Below are positions 1 through 8,514 of a stretch of 64,000 bases of DNA, piece after piece. Both the position numbers and the translations under genes were made by a program. Source of the DNA: Streptomyces sp. NBC_01723 (GTDB taxonomy: Bacteria; Actinomycetota; Actinomycetes; Streptomycetales; Streptomycetaceae); assembly GCF_036246005.1 (NCBI RefSeq), contig NZ_CP109171.1, positions 1,352,001 through 1,416,000 on the forward strand, in the 5' to 3' direction. Within the stretch, counting starts at the first letter, position 1; each line of letters starts with the position of its first letter. The notes under the pieces are model-generated. The model was not told the DNA's origin. It saw nothing but the letters and a program-made list of their open reading frames with translations, and ran no database searches.

Positions 1-1121
1 CCGGTCAGCTCCTTCTCCAGGAACGACTGGGACGTTATGGCCGGGATGCCGGCCGCGATCAGCGTCTCCAGGTCGGTGAGGGAGCCGAGGCGGGTCACCA
101 CGCCCTGGAGGCCCTTGAAGGTGGCCGCGTAGGCGGCGTTGAACGGCCAGTTGCCGCAGCCGGAGTACTGGTTGTCGTACGTGCACCGGGCCGCGTGGCA
201 GACCTGCGGGTCGGCGTAGGAGGGGTCGACCCAGGAGAGCTGGTCCTCGGTGAGCCTGCCACCCCAGTACTCGATGATCATCTGCGAGGAGGTGGGGCTG
301 CACCAGGCCTCGCCGCCGTTGTCGTACTCGGGGTACTGGCCCTTGTGGATCTCCTGCGAGTAGCGCGGGACGCGCAGTTCCCGGGCGAGGCCGGGCGCGG
401 AGGCCGGGACGGTGAAGCGGTCGGGGACGTCGGACCCCATCGCGCCGAGCCGCCAGACGGTGGGCGCGCTCCGCGTGCCGGGGCGCCGGTACAGGGTGAG
501 CCGGAGCCGGTAGGAGGCCAGGCGGAGGCCCGAGGCCGCGTCGTCGACCGCGAAGGTGTCCGTCCAGACGCTGCTCCTGCCGTCGCCCTGGTCGTCGACC
601 GAGGTGCGGCGGATGTCCTGGTCACCGTCGCCCGCCGTCCAGCGGCCCATCACGTACCAGGGCGTGTCCGTGCCGTCGGAGTAGGTGCCGCGCAGCTCGA
701 CCTGGATCCAGGTGCCGCTCGGGGTGTGCGCGTTCCAGGAGGCGATGGCCTCCGTCGAGGGCACGGTGAGCCGGTGGACGGGCGAGGTCCAGGTGGCGTA
801 CTCCCAGGCGGCGGTGGTGCCGGTGTGCGGGTCGGTGTAGTCGGTGGTGCCGGCCGGGGTGCCGATCGTCACGCCGGGCCGGGAGCCCGCCGCGACCCGG
901 GCCCCCCGGGTGGTACCGCGCCGCCAGTCGCTGTAGGTCGTCCAGGCGCGGTAGTCGACCCGGCGGGCGGGGGCGCGGCCGGTGTCCCCGTCGCCACCGC
1001 CGGTGCCCGCGCCGGACGCGGCGGCCTCGGCGGTGGCCGGGACCGCGCCACCGGCGACGGCGGCCGCGGCGACTGCCGCGGCCAGGACGGCTCTGCGGGA
1101 CGGCTGTTCGGCTCTGCTCAT
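1..1121 (-). CDS. Secreted C39-like peptidase family protein, 3' end cut by window
   Basis: The frame runs from an ATG at 1121 off the left edge, so about 373 N-terminal residues are visible. The start has a twin-arginine-like signal (SRRAVLAAA, RR at residues 9-10) followed by an Ala-rich hydrophobic stretch, so export, probably by Tat, is likely. After a beta-rich region of roughly residues 50-260 comes EAWCSPTSSQMIIEYWGG with a candidate catalytic cysteine at residue 274, then DPQVCHAARC and a Cys-rich segment. This matches the papain-like C39-type peptidase domain found in secreted actinobacterial proteins. The His and Asp catalytic partners would lie outside the window, so activity cannot be judged. 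Substrate is unknown. Confidence 0.75.
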   Translation of the reverse strand, partial: MSRAEQPSRRAVLAAAVAAAAVAGGAVPATAEAAASGAGTGGGDGDTGRAPARRVDYRAWTTYSDWRRGTTRGARVAAGSRPGVTIGTPAGTTDYTDPHTGTTAAWEYATWTSPVHRLTVPSTEAIASWNAHTPSGTWIQVELRGTYSDGTDTPWYVMGRWTAGDGDQDIRRTSVDDQGDGRSSVWTDTFAVDDAASGLRLASYRLRLTLYRRPGTRSAPTVWRLGAMGSDVPDRFTVPASAPGLARELRVPRYSQEIHKGQYPEYDNGGEAWCSPTSSQMIIEYWGGRLTEDQLSWVDPSYADPQVCHAARCTYDNQYSGCGNWPFNAAYAATFKGLQGVVTRLGSLTDLETLIAAGIPAITSQSFLEKELT

Positions 1122-1308
1122 GGGCGGGAGACCCCCAGGTGTCCGAGTCGGGCGGGTCCGTTGCACGGTCGTGCGCCCACTATGACCGCAGGCGCCCGCT
1201 CCTGCCAGCACTTCCGCGCACGCCACGCCACGAACATTGGTGTCGACCTGTGGCGCGAACGGCGAGGTGGGGACGGGTCGGGGGCGCGGTTAGAGTGCGG
1301 GGCGAACC

Positions 1309-1962
1309 GTGTCCGTCCCCTCGTGCCGCACAGGATCCGTCATCCACGACCTCGCCGCCCGGCTCCGCCGCCTTCCGCCCTCCTGCGGGCCCGTGCGCCT
1401 GATCGGCGTCGACGGGCACGCCGGTTCCGGGAAGTCCACGTTCGCCGGACGGCTGGCGGCCGGGCTGGGCGGCGCACCGGTGCTGCGCCTCGACGACATC
1501 GCCAGTCACGACGAACTGTTCGACTGGACCGACCGGCTGCTCGGCCAGGTGATCGAGCCGCTGCGACACGGGGACACCGCGCACTACACCCCCTACGACT
1601 GGCGGTCCCGGCGCTTCGGGGCGGCGCGTCCGCTGCCGCCCGCGCCGGTGGTACTGGTCGAGGGGGTCGGCGCGGGCCGTCGGGCGCTCCGTCCGCACCT
1701 GGCGCTGCTGTTCTGGATGGACCTGCCCGCCGAGGAGGCGTGGGCCCGCGGCCGGGCGCGCGACGGAGCGGAACAGCGGGAGTTCTGGGACGGATGGGTT
1801 CCGGCGGAGCGCCGCCACCTCACGGACGACCCTTCGCGCCCCTTCGCGCACTGCCTGGTACGGCAGAGGGAGGAGGGGTACGAGGTGCTGCCGGGGCCGG
1901 CGGGGACCACTTCCGGACCCCCTTTTTTCACGCAGGGTGACGGACCGTCGGCAATGTGCTGA
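1309..1962 (+). CDS. Uridine kinase-like P-loop NTPase
   Basis: A 217-residue cytoplasmic protein with a Walker A motif GHAGSGKS at residues 36-43, directly after a beta strand (VRLIGVD), which is the uridine kinase/phosphoribulokinase arrangement. LRLDD follows as in nucleoside kinases, and PYDW and VLVEG segments correspond to substrate and Walker B regions of that family. The true substrate is not shown; Streptomyces carry several such kinase-like proteins. GTG at 1309 is used because nothing better lies upstream, but the ribosome binding site is weak and a GTG at residue 29 is an alternative. It is divergent from the C39 peptidase gene, with 187 bp between them. Confidence 0.75.
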   Translation: MSVPSCRTGSVIHDLAARLRRLPPSCGPVRLIGVDGHAGSGKSTFAGRLAAGLGGAPVLRLDDIASHDELFDWTDRLLGQVIEPLRHGDTAHYTPYDWRSRRFGAARPLPPAPVVLVEGVGAGRRALRPHLALLFWMDLPAEEAWARGRARDGAEQREFWDGWVPAERRHLTDDPSRPFAHCLVRQREEGYEVLPGPAGTTSGPPFFTQGDGPSAMC

Positions 1963-2381
1963 ACTCGTGAAGATCGCGCCCCGGCAACCCACGGACGCGC
2001 CCCAACTCCGCTTGACCCAGGGGCCGTACAGGTCTTACGTTCTGAATGTGCGGTAGTTCGAAGCCGCCGACAGACGCGAAGCCCCCGGTTGTTCCCCCGT
2101 GATCGGGGGCTTCGTTCTGCCCTGAGCCCGTTTTCCGGGTGCTCCGTGACGCCGGACGCTCACCCTCGGTCACCATTCGGTCGCCTGTTCCAGCCACTCC
2201 CACCTCGCGGAACGACGGCTCCCCGCACTCTTCGGAGGACCGGGCGCCGCGGGTACGATGCCCTCGGTGCGACCTACGGGCGGTTGCCGCGCGCACCTGC
2301 AACTCCGGTCCTCGGTGCAGCCGTTGACCGAGGCGGCCGGACGGGCGACGGCTCGGCGGCTTACCGACGGGGGCACGGTAC
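1963..2381. other. Intergenic region, 419 bp, with a possible small RNA
   Basis: There is no convincing protein gene here. The left part holds a promoter-like pair and a hairpin (separate entry). From about 2120 to 2381 I see only GC-rich sequence without a clear repeat; it should carry the leader of the AAA ATPase gene. Confidence 0.6.
2048..2118 (+). ncRNA. Candidate small RNA with own promoter and terminator
   Basis: TTGACC at 2012-2017 and TACGTT at 2036-2041 are 18 bp apart and look like a vegetative sigma promoter; initiation near 2048 is inferred. An 11-bp perfect stem, CGAAGCCCCCG at 2077-2087 with CGGGGGCTTCG at 2104-2114, closes a 16-nt loop containing another run of five C and is followed by TTCT. 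The predicted transcript is about 70 nt with no start codon plus ORF. The C-rich hairpin recalls the actinobacterial 6C RNA class, but only one hairpin with five-C runs is present, so I do not assign that family. It could also be the uridine kinase-like gene's terminator, since that gene stops 114 bp upstream. Confidence 0.45.
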
Positions 2382-4250
2382 GTGGGGGACGGGATGGACT
2401 TCGGCACGCGGGGCCCGCAGGCCCCGGCCGACCTCGCCTGGCTGCGCGGCGTGGACGCCTACACCATGGGGGCCTACCCGCAGGCGGAGGAGGAGTTCCG
2501 GACCGCGGTACGCATCGACCCCACCATGGCCGACGGCTGGCTGGGGCTGCACGCCCTGCGCGTCGACACCACGAACGCCTTGCTGCGGATGTTCCGCAAC
2601 CGGGAGCGTTTCGGCGAGCAGCGCGCCCGCCACCGTCGCACCCTCAACTCCTGGTACTGGCTGGGCTGGTGGGTGCAGCCCGTGCTGGAGAACCCGCGCG
2701 ACCTGCTGCTCGCGCACGCCTCCCACTGGCTGGACGGCCGCCACGTCCCGGAGCTGGACCGGGCGCTGGCCGGGCTGCCGCCGGTCGACACCGACGCCCA
2801 GGTCCGCTTCCTGCACGCCTGCCGCGCCTACCTCGTCAAGGACTGGGAGCAGCTCGTCCGGCACACCGACCCCCTGCTCGGCGATCCCCTGCTGGGCATC
2901 GAGGCCGGCCTCTTCAGCGGCATGGCCCGGGTCCGCCTGGAGATGTTCGGCCAGGCCGAGCCGCTGCTGTCGGCCGCCCTGATGCGGTGCCGCAGCGAGC
3001 AGCCCCAGCGCAAGGAGCTGCGCTACTGGCTGGCGCGGGCCCACGAGGGCACCGGCCGCAGCGCCGCGGCACTCCCCCTGTACCGGGCCGTGCACCGCGT
3101 CGACCCGGCGTTCATGGACACCTCGGCCCGGCTGGCGGCGATCGACGAGAGCGACGGCTACGACGACGCCGCCGACCTCGCGGGCCTCTCCGGAGCCGGC
3201 CCGGGCTTGGACGGCCTGGACGGTCTTGACCCGCTCTTCGGCACCGAGCAGCGCGACCTCAAGGTCTCCGCGCCCGGGTCCTCGCCGGGCTCGCCGCTGC
3301 CCACGCTGAGCGGACCGCCGGTGCGCCACAAGGCCGACGGGGCCGATCCGGCCCTGCCGACCGGGCCCACCGACCCCGCGTTGCTGGAGGAGGCGCTCGC
3401 CGAGCTGGAGCGCATGGTGGGACTCGAGCCGGTGAAGCGTCAGGTCAAGGCGCTGTCCGCACAGCTGAACATGGCGCGGCTGCGCGCCGGGCAGGGCCTG
3501 CCGGTCCAGCCGCCCAAACGTCACTTCGTCTTCTCCGGCCCCTCCGGCACCGGCAAGACCACCGTGGCCCGCATCCTGGGCCGCGTCTTCTACGCCCTCG
3601 GCCTGCTCGGCGGTGACCACCTGGTGGAGGCGCAGCGGGCCGACCTGGTCGGCGAGTACCTCGGCCAGACCGCTGTGAAGGCCAACGAACTGATCGACTC
3701 CGCGCTCGGCGGCGTCCTCTTCGTGGACGAGGCGTACTCCCTGTCCAACTCCGGCTACGGCAAGGGCGACGCGTACGGCGACGAGGCGCTCCAGGTGCTG
3801 CTGAAGCGCGCCGAGGACAACCGCGACCACCTGGTGGTGATCCTGGCCGGCTATCCGGAGGGCATGGACCGGCTGCTCGCCGCCAACCCGGGGCTGTCCT
3901 CCCGCTTCACCTCGCGGGTCGACTTCCCCTCGTACCGGCCGCTGGAGCTGACCTCGATCGGTGAGGTGCTCGCGGCCGAGAACGGGGACGGGTGGGACGA
4001 GGAGGCGCTGGACGAGCTGCGGTCGATCGCCGGGCACGTGGTGGACCAGGGGTGGATCGACGAGTTGGGCAACGGGCGGTTCCTGCGGACGCTGTACGAG
4101 AAGAGCTGCGCCTACCGGGATCTGCGGTTGTCGGTCTGTCCCGGCGAGCTGACCCGGGACGACCTGGCTACGTTGCGGCTGCCGGACTTGATGCAGGCGT
4201 ATGGGGAGGTGCTGTCGGGGCGGGGGCCGCAGGATCCGCCGACCGGGTGA
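2382..4250 (+). CDS. EccA/CbbX-like AAA+ ATPase with TPR-like N-terminus
   Basis: A 622-residue soluble protein. Residues 1-270 are helical and TPR-like (repeated W/L-rich 34-residue spacing, for example DAYTMGAYPQAEEEFRTAVR); about 270-330 is a linker; the rest is an AAA+ module with Walker A GPSGTGKT (386-393), Walker B LFVDEA (D449, E450) and a sensor region AGYPEGMDRLLAANPGL. Length and order match EccA, the cytosolic ATPase of ESX/type VII secretion, and the CbbX/CfxQ Rubisco activase family. No other ESX gene lies nearby, so partner and role are unknown. GTG 2382 is used; ATG 2394 with GGGGGAC upstream is an equally good start. Its last 83 bp overlap the opposing gene. Confidence 0.85.
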   Translation: MGDGMDFGTRGPQAPADLAWLRGVDAYTMGAYPQAEEEFRTAVRIDPTMADGWLGLHALRVDTTNALLRMFRNRERFGEQRARHRRTLNSWYWLGWWVQPVLENPRDLLLAHASHWLDGRHVPELDRALAGLPPVDTDAQVRFLHACRAYLVKDWEQLVRHTDPLLGDPLLGIEAGLFSGMARVRLEMFGQAEPLLSAALMRCRSEQPQRKELRYWLARAHEGTGRSAAALPLYRAVHRVDPAFMDTSARLAAIDESDGYDDAADLAGLSGAGPGLDGLDGLDPLFGTEQRDLKVSAPGSSPGSPLPTLSGPPVRHKADGADPALPTGPTDPALLEEALAELERMVGLEPVKRQVKALSAQLNMARLRAGQGLPVQPPKRHFVFSGPSGTGKTTVARILGRVFYALGLLGGDHLVEAQRADLVGEYLGQTAVKANELIDSALGGVLFVDEAYSLSNSGYGKGDAYGDEALQVLLKRAEDNRDHLVVILAGYPEGMDRLLAANPGLSSRFTSRVDFPSYRPLELTSIGEVLAAENGDGWDEEALDELRSIAGHVVDQGWIDELGNGRFLRTLYEKSCAYRDLRLSVCPGELTRDDLATLRLPDLMQAYGEVLSGRGPQDPPTG

Positions 4251-5283
4251 GCTGCGGCGTCACCACCCGGTGGGCCGGGTCCCTGACCTCCCCCACCAGC
4301 AGCTCCAGCACGTCCTCCAGAGCGACCAGGCCCAGCACCCGGCCGGAGGCGTCCGTCACCTGGGCCAGGTGGGTGGCCGCGCGGCGCATCACCGTGAGGG
4401 CGTCGTCGAGGGGCAGTTCGGGGCGCAGCGTGGTCATCGGGCGCCAGAGGTGCTGGGGCACGGCCCGCTCGGACTCCTCCAGGTCGAGGACGTCCTTGAC
4501 GTGCAGGTACCCCATGAAGGCGCCCTGTCCGGCGGCGACCGGGAAGCGCGAGTACCCGGTGCGGGCGGTGAGCGCGACGATCCGGGCCGGGGTGACCGAG
4601 GGGCTGACCGTCACCAGGGACTCCCTCTTGAGGAGCACGTCGGTGACCGGGCGGGAGCCCAGTTCCAGGGCGTCCTCCAGGCGTTCCTGCTCCTCCGGGT
4701 CGAGCAGGCCGGCCTGGCCGGCGTCCTCCACCAGGCGGTTGAGCTGCTCGCTGGTGAAGACGGCCTCGACCTCGTCCTTGGGCTCGACGCGGAACAGCCG
4801 CAGGACGACCCGCGCGCAGGCGCCGAGTGCGACGGTGACCGGTCCGCAGAGGCGGGCGAAGGCGACCAGGCCGGGGCTGAGCCACAGGGCGGCCTTCTCG
4901 GGGGCGGCCATCGCGAGGTTCTTCGGGACCATCTCGCCGATGACGAGGTGGCAGAAGACCACGACGGCCAGCGCGATGACGTAGCCGAGCGGGTGGATCA
5001 TGCCGTGCGGCAGGTGGATCCACGCGAAGGCGGGCTCCAGCAGATGCGCGACGGTCGGTTCGGCGACGGCGCCGAGCGTCAGTGAGCAGACGGTGATCCC
5101 GAACTGGGCGGCGGCCATCATCCGCGGCAGCCGCTCCAGCCCGTACAGGACCTGGCGGGCGCGGGCGGTGCCGAGTGGTTCGATCTGGCTGCGGCGCACC
5201 GAGACCAGCGCGAACTCGGCGCCGACGAAGAACCCGTTGGCGAGCACGAGCAGCGCCGCGAAGAGGAGTTGCAGGACGCTCAT
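4168..5283 (-). CDS. CNNM/CorC-type membrane protein with CBS domains (short paralogue)
   Basis: A 371-residue membrane protein. The N-terminal DUF21 (CNNM) domain, about residues 1-190, has several hydrophobic helices and the conserved GEMVPKNLAM segment. A CBS pair follows at about 205-330. Unlike the upstream paralogue it lacks the C-terminal CorC/HlyC domain and ends in a Pro/Ala-rich tail. The family is linked to Mg2+/Co2+ transport or resistance; older annotations say hemolysin. Its ATG overlaps the stop of the upstream paralogue in an ATGA, so the two are probably translationally coupled. Its last 28 codons are antisense to the end of the AAA+ ATPase gene. Confidence 0.88.
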   Translation of the reverse strand: MSVLQLLFAALLVLANGFFVGAEFALVSVRRSQIEPLGTARARQVLYGLERLPRMMAAAQFGITVCSLTLGAVAEPTVAHLLEPAFAWIHLPHGMIHPLGYVIALAVVVFCHLVIGEMVPKNLAMAAPEKAALWLSPGLVAFARLCGPVTVALGACARVVLRLFRVEPKDEVEAVFTSEQLNRLVEDAGQAGLLDPEEQERLEDALELGSRPVTDVLLKRESLVTVSPSVTPARIVALTARTGYSRFPVAAGQGAFMGYLHVKDVLDLEESERAVPQHLWRPMTTLRPELPLDDALTVMRRAATHLAQVTDASGRVLGLVALEDVLELLVGEVRDPAHRVVTPQLTRSADPAAPAPTAPPHTPASSPAAAT

Positions 5284-6611
5284 CGGGCGGCCTCCGGCAC
5301 CGAGACCGGCGCCGTGCGCACCAGCCGTATCCGTTCGGCGCGGTAGTGGCCGACCTGGCGGACGGAGAGCCGCCAGCCGGGCAGCTCCGCGCGGTCGCCG
5401 ACGGCGGGGATGCGGCCGAGCAGGTCGGCGACGAGCCCGGCCACGGTCTCGTACGGACCGTCGGGCGCTTCGAGACCGACGCGGCGCAGGGCGTCGACGC
5501 GGCAGCTGCCGTCGACGTCCCAGGCGGGGCGGCCGTCCTCGGGCGGGGCGGGGGCCAGTTCGGGCGCGTCCAGGCCGTCGTGCTCGTCGCGGACCTCGCC
5601 GACGATCTCCTCGACGATGTCCTCCAGCGTGACGACGCCGGCCGTGCCGCCGTACTCGTCGACCACGACCGCGATGGGCTGCTCGCTGCGCAGGCGGGCG
5701 AGGAGCGGCCGGACGGGCAGCGTCTCGGGGACGAGCAGCGCCGGGCGGGCGATCCGGCCGGTCAGGACGCGCAGCCGGTCGTGGGCGGGGACGGCGAGCG
5801 CGTCCTTGAGGTGCACCATGCCGACGATCTCGTCGATCCTCTCCCGGTAGACGGGGAAGCGGGACAGTCCGGTGGCGCGGGTCAGGTTGACCACGTCCTG
5901 GGCGGTGGCCGAGGAGTGCAGGGCGCTGACCTTCACCCGCGGGGTCATGACGTGCTGGGCGGTCAGGTCGCCCAGGGACAGGGTCCGCACGAAGAGGTCG
6001 GCGGTGCCCTGTTCCAGCGCGCCGGCGCGGGCGGAGTGCCGGGCCAGGGAGACCAGTTCGCCGGGGGTGCGGGCGGAGGCCAGCTCTTCGGCGGGCTCGA
6101 TGCCGAGTGCGCGGACCAGGCGGTTGGCCACGGAGTTCAGGGCCGCGATCACGGGGTGGAAGAGCCGGGCGAAGGCGTGCTGCGGGCCGGCGACGAAGCG
6201 CGCGACCTGGAGGGGCCTGGAGACCGCCCAGTTCTTGGGCACCAGCTCGCCGATCACCATCTGCACCGCCGAGGCCAGCAGCATGCCGACGACGACCGAC
6301 ACGCCGGGCACGGCGCCGTCGGGGACGCCGACGGCCGTGAACGGGCCGTCCAGGAGCTGGGCGAGCGCCGGTTCGGCGAGCATGCCGACGACCAGGGAGG
6401 TGATGGTGATCCCGAGCTGGGTGCCGGAGAGCTGGAAGGACAGCTCCTTGAGGGATTCGACGACCCGGTGGGCCCGCCGGTCACCGTCGGCGGCGGCCTG
6501 TTCGGCGTCCGGCCGTTCGACGGTGACGAGGCCGAACTCGGCGGCGACGAAGAAGCCGTTGGCGAGGATCAGCAGGAAAGCGGCTGCCAGGAGCAGCAGG
6601 GGGGTGGTCAT
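5280..6611 (-). CDS. CNNM/CorC-type membrane protein with CBS and CorC/HlyC domains
   Basis: A 443-residue paralogue of the next gene. DUF21 transmembrane domain at about residues 1-200 with GELVPKNWAV; two CBS motifs at about 210-335 (VVDEYGGTAGVVTLEDIVEE is the typical second-CBS signature); and a C-terminal CorC/HlyC FAD-like domain at about 350-430 (YETVAGLVADLLGRIPAVGD). Predicted to act in the cytoplasmic membrane in divalent cation efflux or homeostasis; substrate unproven. First of a two-gene operon; the 206 bp upstream (6612-6817) hold its promoter, although I see no clear -35/-10. Confidence 0.9.
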   Translation of the reverse strand: MTTPLLLLAAAFLLILANGFFVAAEFGLVTVERPDAEQAAADGDRRAHRVVESLKELSFQLSGTQLGITITSLVVGMLAEPALAQLLDGPFTAVGVPDGAVPGVSVVVGMLLASAVQMVIGELVPKNWAVSRPLQVARFVAGPQHAFARLFHPVIAALNSVANRLVRALGIEPAEELASARTPGELVSLARHSARAGALEQGTADLFVRTLSLGDLTAQHVMTPRVKVSALHSSATAQDVVNLTRATGLSRFPVYRERIDEIVGMVHLKDALAVPAHDRLRVLTGRIARPALLVPETLPVRPLLARLRSEQPIAVVVDEYGGTAGVVTLEDIVEEIVGEVRDEHDGLDAPELAPAPPEDGRPAWDVDGSCRVDALRRVGLEAPDGPYETVAGLVADLLGRIPAVGDRAELPGWRLSVRQVGHYRAERIRLVRTAPVSVPEAAR

Positions 6612-6817
6612 GATGCCGCCGCCTGTGCGGTGTCACAGCAGGGGGCGGCGCAAGTACTGCAGGACGGTCCGTCCATCGCCGGAGGGAGTCACTCCTCGGG
6701 TAGCAGGAACCCCCTGCGCACCGGGCGGAGCGGCAGGGGCGAGGACGCGGTGGGCGCGTCTGTCGTTCCCAGATTAATCAGGAAAAGGGCGCCCGCGGCA
6801 GGGCTCGCGGCGCGGTG

Positions 6818-7285
6818 TCAGTCACGCGTCGGATCGGGTTGGGCGCCGGACCGGGCCTCCACGAGGGCGCGCAGGGCGCGGGCGTCGGCGATGGCGCGCT
6901 GCTTGGCGATGCCCGGCTGGATGCCGAGCACGGGCAGGCTGGTGCCGTCGCTGAGGTCGAGGAAGACCCAGGGGTCGCCGTGGCGGAGGTTGACCCGGAG
7001 GATCTCGGGCCAGGCCAGGCGCCGCCTGGTGGTCAGGTTGACGACCGTGACGCCCGTCGCGTCGGCGGCGACGTGAGGCCGGGCCAGCAGGAGCAGTCCG
7101 CCGGCCAGGAGGAGGGCCGTCAGCACGAAGCTGAGGCGCTCCCCCGTCCCGAGGCCGGCGAGCACCGTCCCGACCGCCGTGATGGTCGCGAAGGTGGCGA
7201 CGGCGAGGACGATCAGGACGGCGCGGGTGCGGCCCGGCCGGAAGGTGACGGGCAGGGCGGGCAGGTCCGGCGTGGTGTCGGGCAT
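6818..7285 (-). CDS. PH-domain membrane protein
   Basis: A 155-residue protein with two hydrophobic helices at about residues 22-42 and 50-68, then a bacterial PH-like domain (GVTVVNLTTRRRLAWPEI, then DPWVFLDLSDGTSLPVLGIQ) facing the cytoplasm. It starts 19 bp after the hisG stop on the same strand, so it is probably the last gene of the rib-his transcript. The function is not known. It resembles in design, but not obviously in sequence, the membrane protein between pyrC and carA in this window. Confidence 0.8.
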   Translation of the reverse strand: MPDTTPDLPALPVTFRPGRTRAVLIVLAVATFATITAVGTVLAGLGTGERLSFVLTALLLAGGLLLLARPHVAADATGVTVVNLTTRRRLAWPEILRVNLRHGDPWVFLDLSDGTSLPVLGIQPGIAKQRAIADARALRALVEARSGAQPDPTRD

Positions 7286-7304
7286 GGCGTCGCTCCGGGC
7301 GGGC

Positions 7305-8162
7305 TCAGAGACGGCAGGCGTGGATGGCCGTGGTCAGGATGGCCCGGGCGCCGATCTCGTAGAGGTCGTCCATGATCCGCTGGGCCTCCTTGGCGGGGAC
7401 CATCGCGCGGACGGCGACCCAGCCCTCGTTGTGCAGCGGGGAGACCGTGGGGGATTCGAGGCCGGGGGTGAGCGCGACGGCCTTCTCCAGCTGCTCGACG
7501 CGGCAGTCGTAGTCCATCATCACGTACGTCCGGGCGACCAGGACGCCCTGGAGGCGGCGCAGGAACTGCTGGACCTTGGGCTCGGTGGCCTCGTCGGGCT
7601 CGGCGCCCGCGCGGCGGATCACGACGGCCTCGGACTTCATGATGGGCTCGCCGAAGACCTCCAGGCCCGCGTTGCGCAGGGAGGTGCCGGTCTCCACGAC
7701 GTCGGCGATGACCTCGGCGACGCCGAGTTCGATGGCGGTCTCGACGGCGCCGTCGAGGTGGACGACGGAGGCGTCGATGCCCCGGTCGGCCAGGTGGGCG
7801 GCGACGATGCCCTCGTAGGAGGTGGCGACGGTGCGGCCCTTGAGGTCCTCGATGCCGCCTGCCGCGCCCGGCTTTCCGGCGAAGCGGAAGGTGGAGCGGG
7901 CGAAGCCGAGCGGCAGGATCTCCTCCGCGTCGGCGCCGGAGTCGATCAGCAGGTCCCGGCCGGTGATGCCGATGTCCAGCTTGCCGGAGGAGACGTAGAT
8001 CGCGATGTCGCGGGGCCGGAGGTAGAAGAACTCGACCTCGTTGGTCGGGTCGACGACGCGCAGTTCCTTGGACTCGCGGCGCTGCTGGTAGCCGGCCTCA
8101 TGCAGCATGTCCGCCGCAGGGCCGGAGAGGGAACCCTTGTTGGGGACGGCGATGCGCAGCAT
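7305..8162 (-). CDS. hisG: ATP phosphoribosyltransferase (long form)
   Basis: First step of histidine synthesis: ATP plus PRPP gives phosphoribosyl-ATP. At 285 residues this is the long form, with a C-terminal ACT-like regulatory domain (about 210-285) giving histidine feedback inhibition and not needing HisZ. Recognisable catalytic segments are LDIGITGRDLL, the PRPP loop region LKGRTVATSYEG and VIADVVETGTSLRNAGL. The gene follows hisE by 45 bp and precedes the PH-domain gene by 19 bp, all on the same strand as ribH. Confidence 0.97.
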   Translation of the reverse strand: MLRIAVPNKGSLSGPAADMLHEAGYQQRRESKELRVVDPTNEVEFFYLRPRDIAIYVSSGKLDIGITGRDLLIDSGADAEEILPLGFARSTFRFAGKPGAAGGIEDLKGRTVATSYEGIVAAHLADRGIDASVVHLDGAVETAIELGVAEVIADVVETGTSLRNAGLEVFGEPIMKSEAVVIRRAGAEPDEATEPKVQQFLRRLQGVLVARTYVMMDYDCRVEQLEKAVALTPGLESPTVSPLHNEGWVAVRAMVPAKEAQRIMDDLYEIGARAILTTAIHACRL

Positions 8163-8207
8163 GAGGTCGGCTTCCTTTGCGTGGAGTGGGGCAGGGGGGT
8201 GCTGGGC

Positions 8208-8480
8208 TCACAGGTGGGCGTAGACGTCGTCCAGGGAGATGCCGCGGGCGACCATCATCACCTGGACGTGGTACAGCAGCTGCGAGATCTCCTCGGCCGC
8301 CGCGTCCTTGCCCTCGTACTCGGCGGCCATCCAGACCTCGGCGGCCTCCTCGACGACCTTCTTGCCGATGGCATGGACCCCCTTGTCCACCAGCTCGGCG
8401 GTGCGGGAGGTGGCGGGGTCGCCGTTTGCGGCCTTGTGCTGGAGCTCGGTGAAGAGCTCCTCGAACGTCTTATTGGACAT
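8208..8480 (-). CDS. hisE: Phosphoribosyl-ATP pyrophosphohydrolase
   Basis: Second step of histidine synthesis: hydrolysis of phosphoribosyl-ATP to phosphoribosyl-AMP and pyrophosphate. The 90-residue all-alpha protein shows the MazG-like metal motif [15 protein letters not shown] at about residues 43-57. I chose ATG 8480 (MSNKTFEEL) because 90 residues is the usual length; an in-frame GTG at 8492 would add four residues. It lies 34 bp downstream of ribH on the same strand, so it is probably co-transcribed with the riboflavin genes. HisE and HisG are separated here from the main his operon. Confidence 0.95.
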   Translation of the reverse strand: MSNKTFEELFTELQHKAANGDPATSRTAELVDKGVHAIGKKVVEEAAEVWMAAEYEGKDAAAEEISQLLYHVQVMMVARGISLDDVYAHL

Positions 8481-8514
8481 GGTGGCGCCCACTTTACGCG
8501 TAGTGCCGGCGGGG

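Noticed and set aside
195..1940. 581-codon plus-strand frame across the C39 peptidase and kinase-like genes
   Set aside because: Arg/Gly/Pro-rich shadow that crosses a divergent promoter region; no family motif.
2048..2118. tRNA gene suggested by a GTTCGAA string
   Set aside because: No acceptor stem, anticodon arm or CCA-side pairing fits around it.
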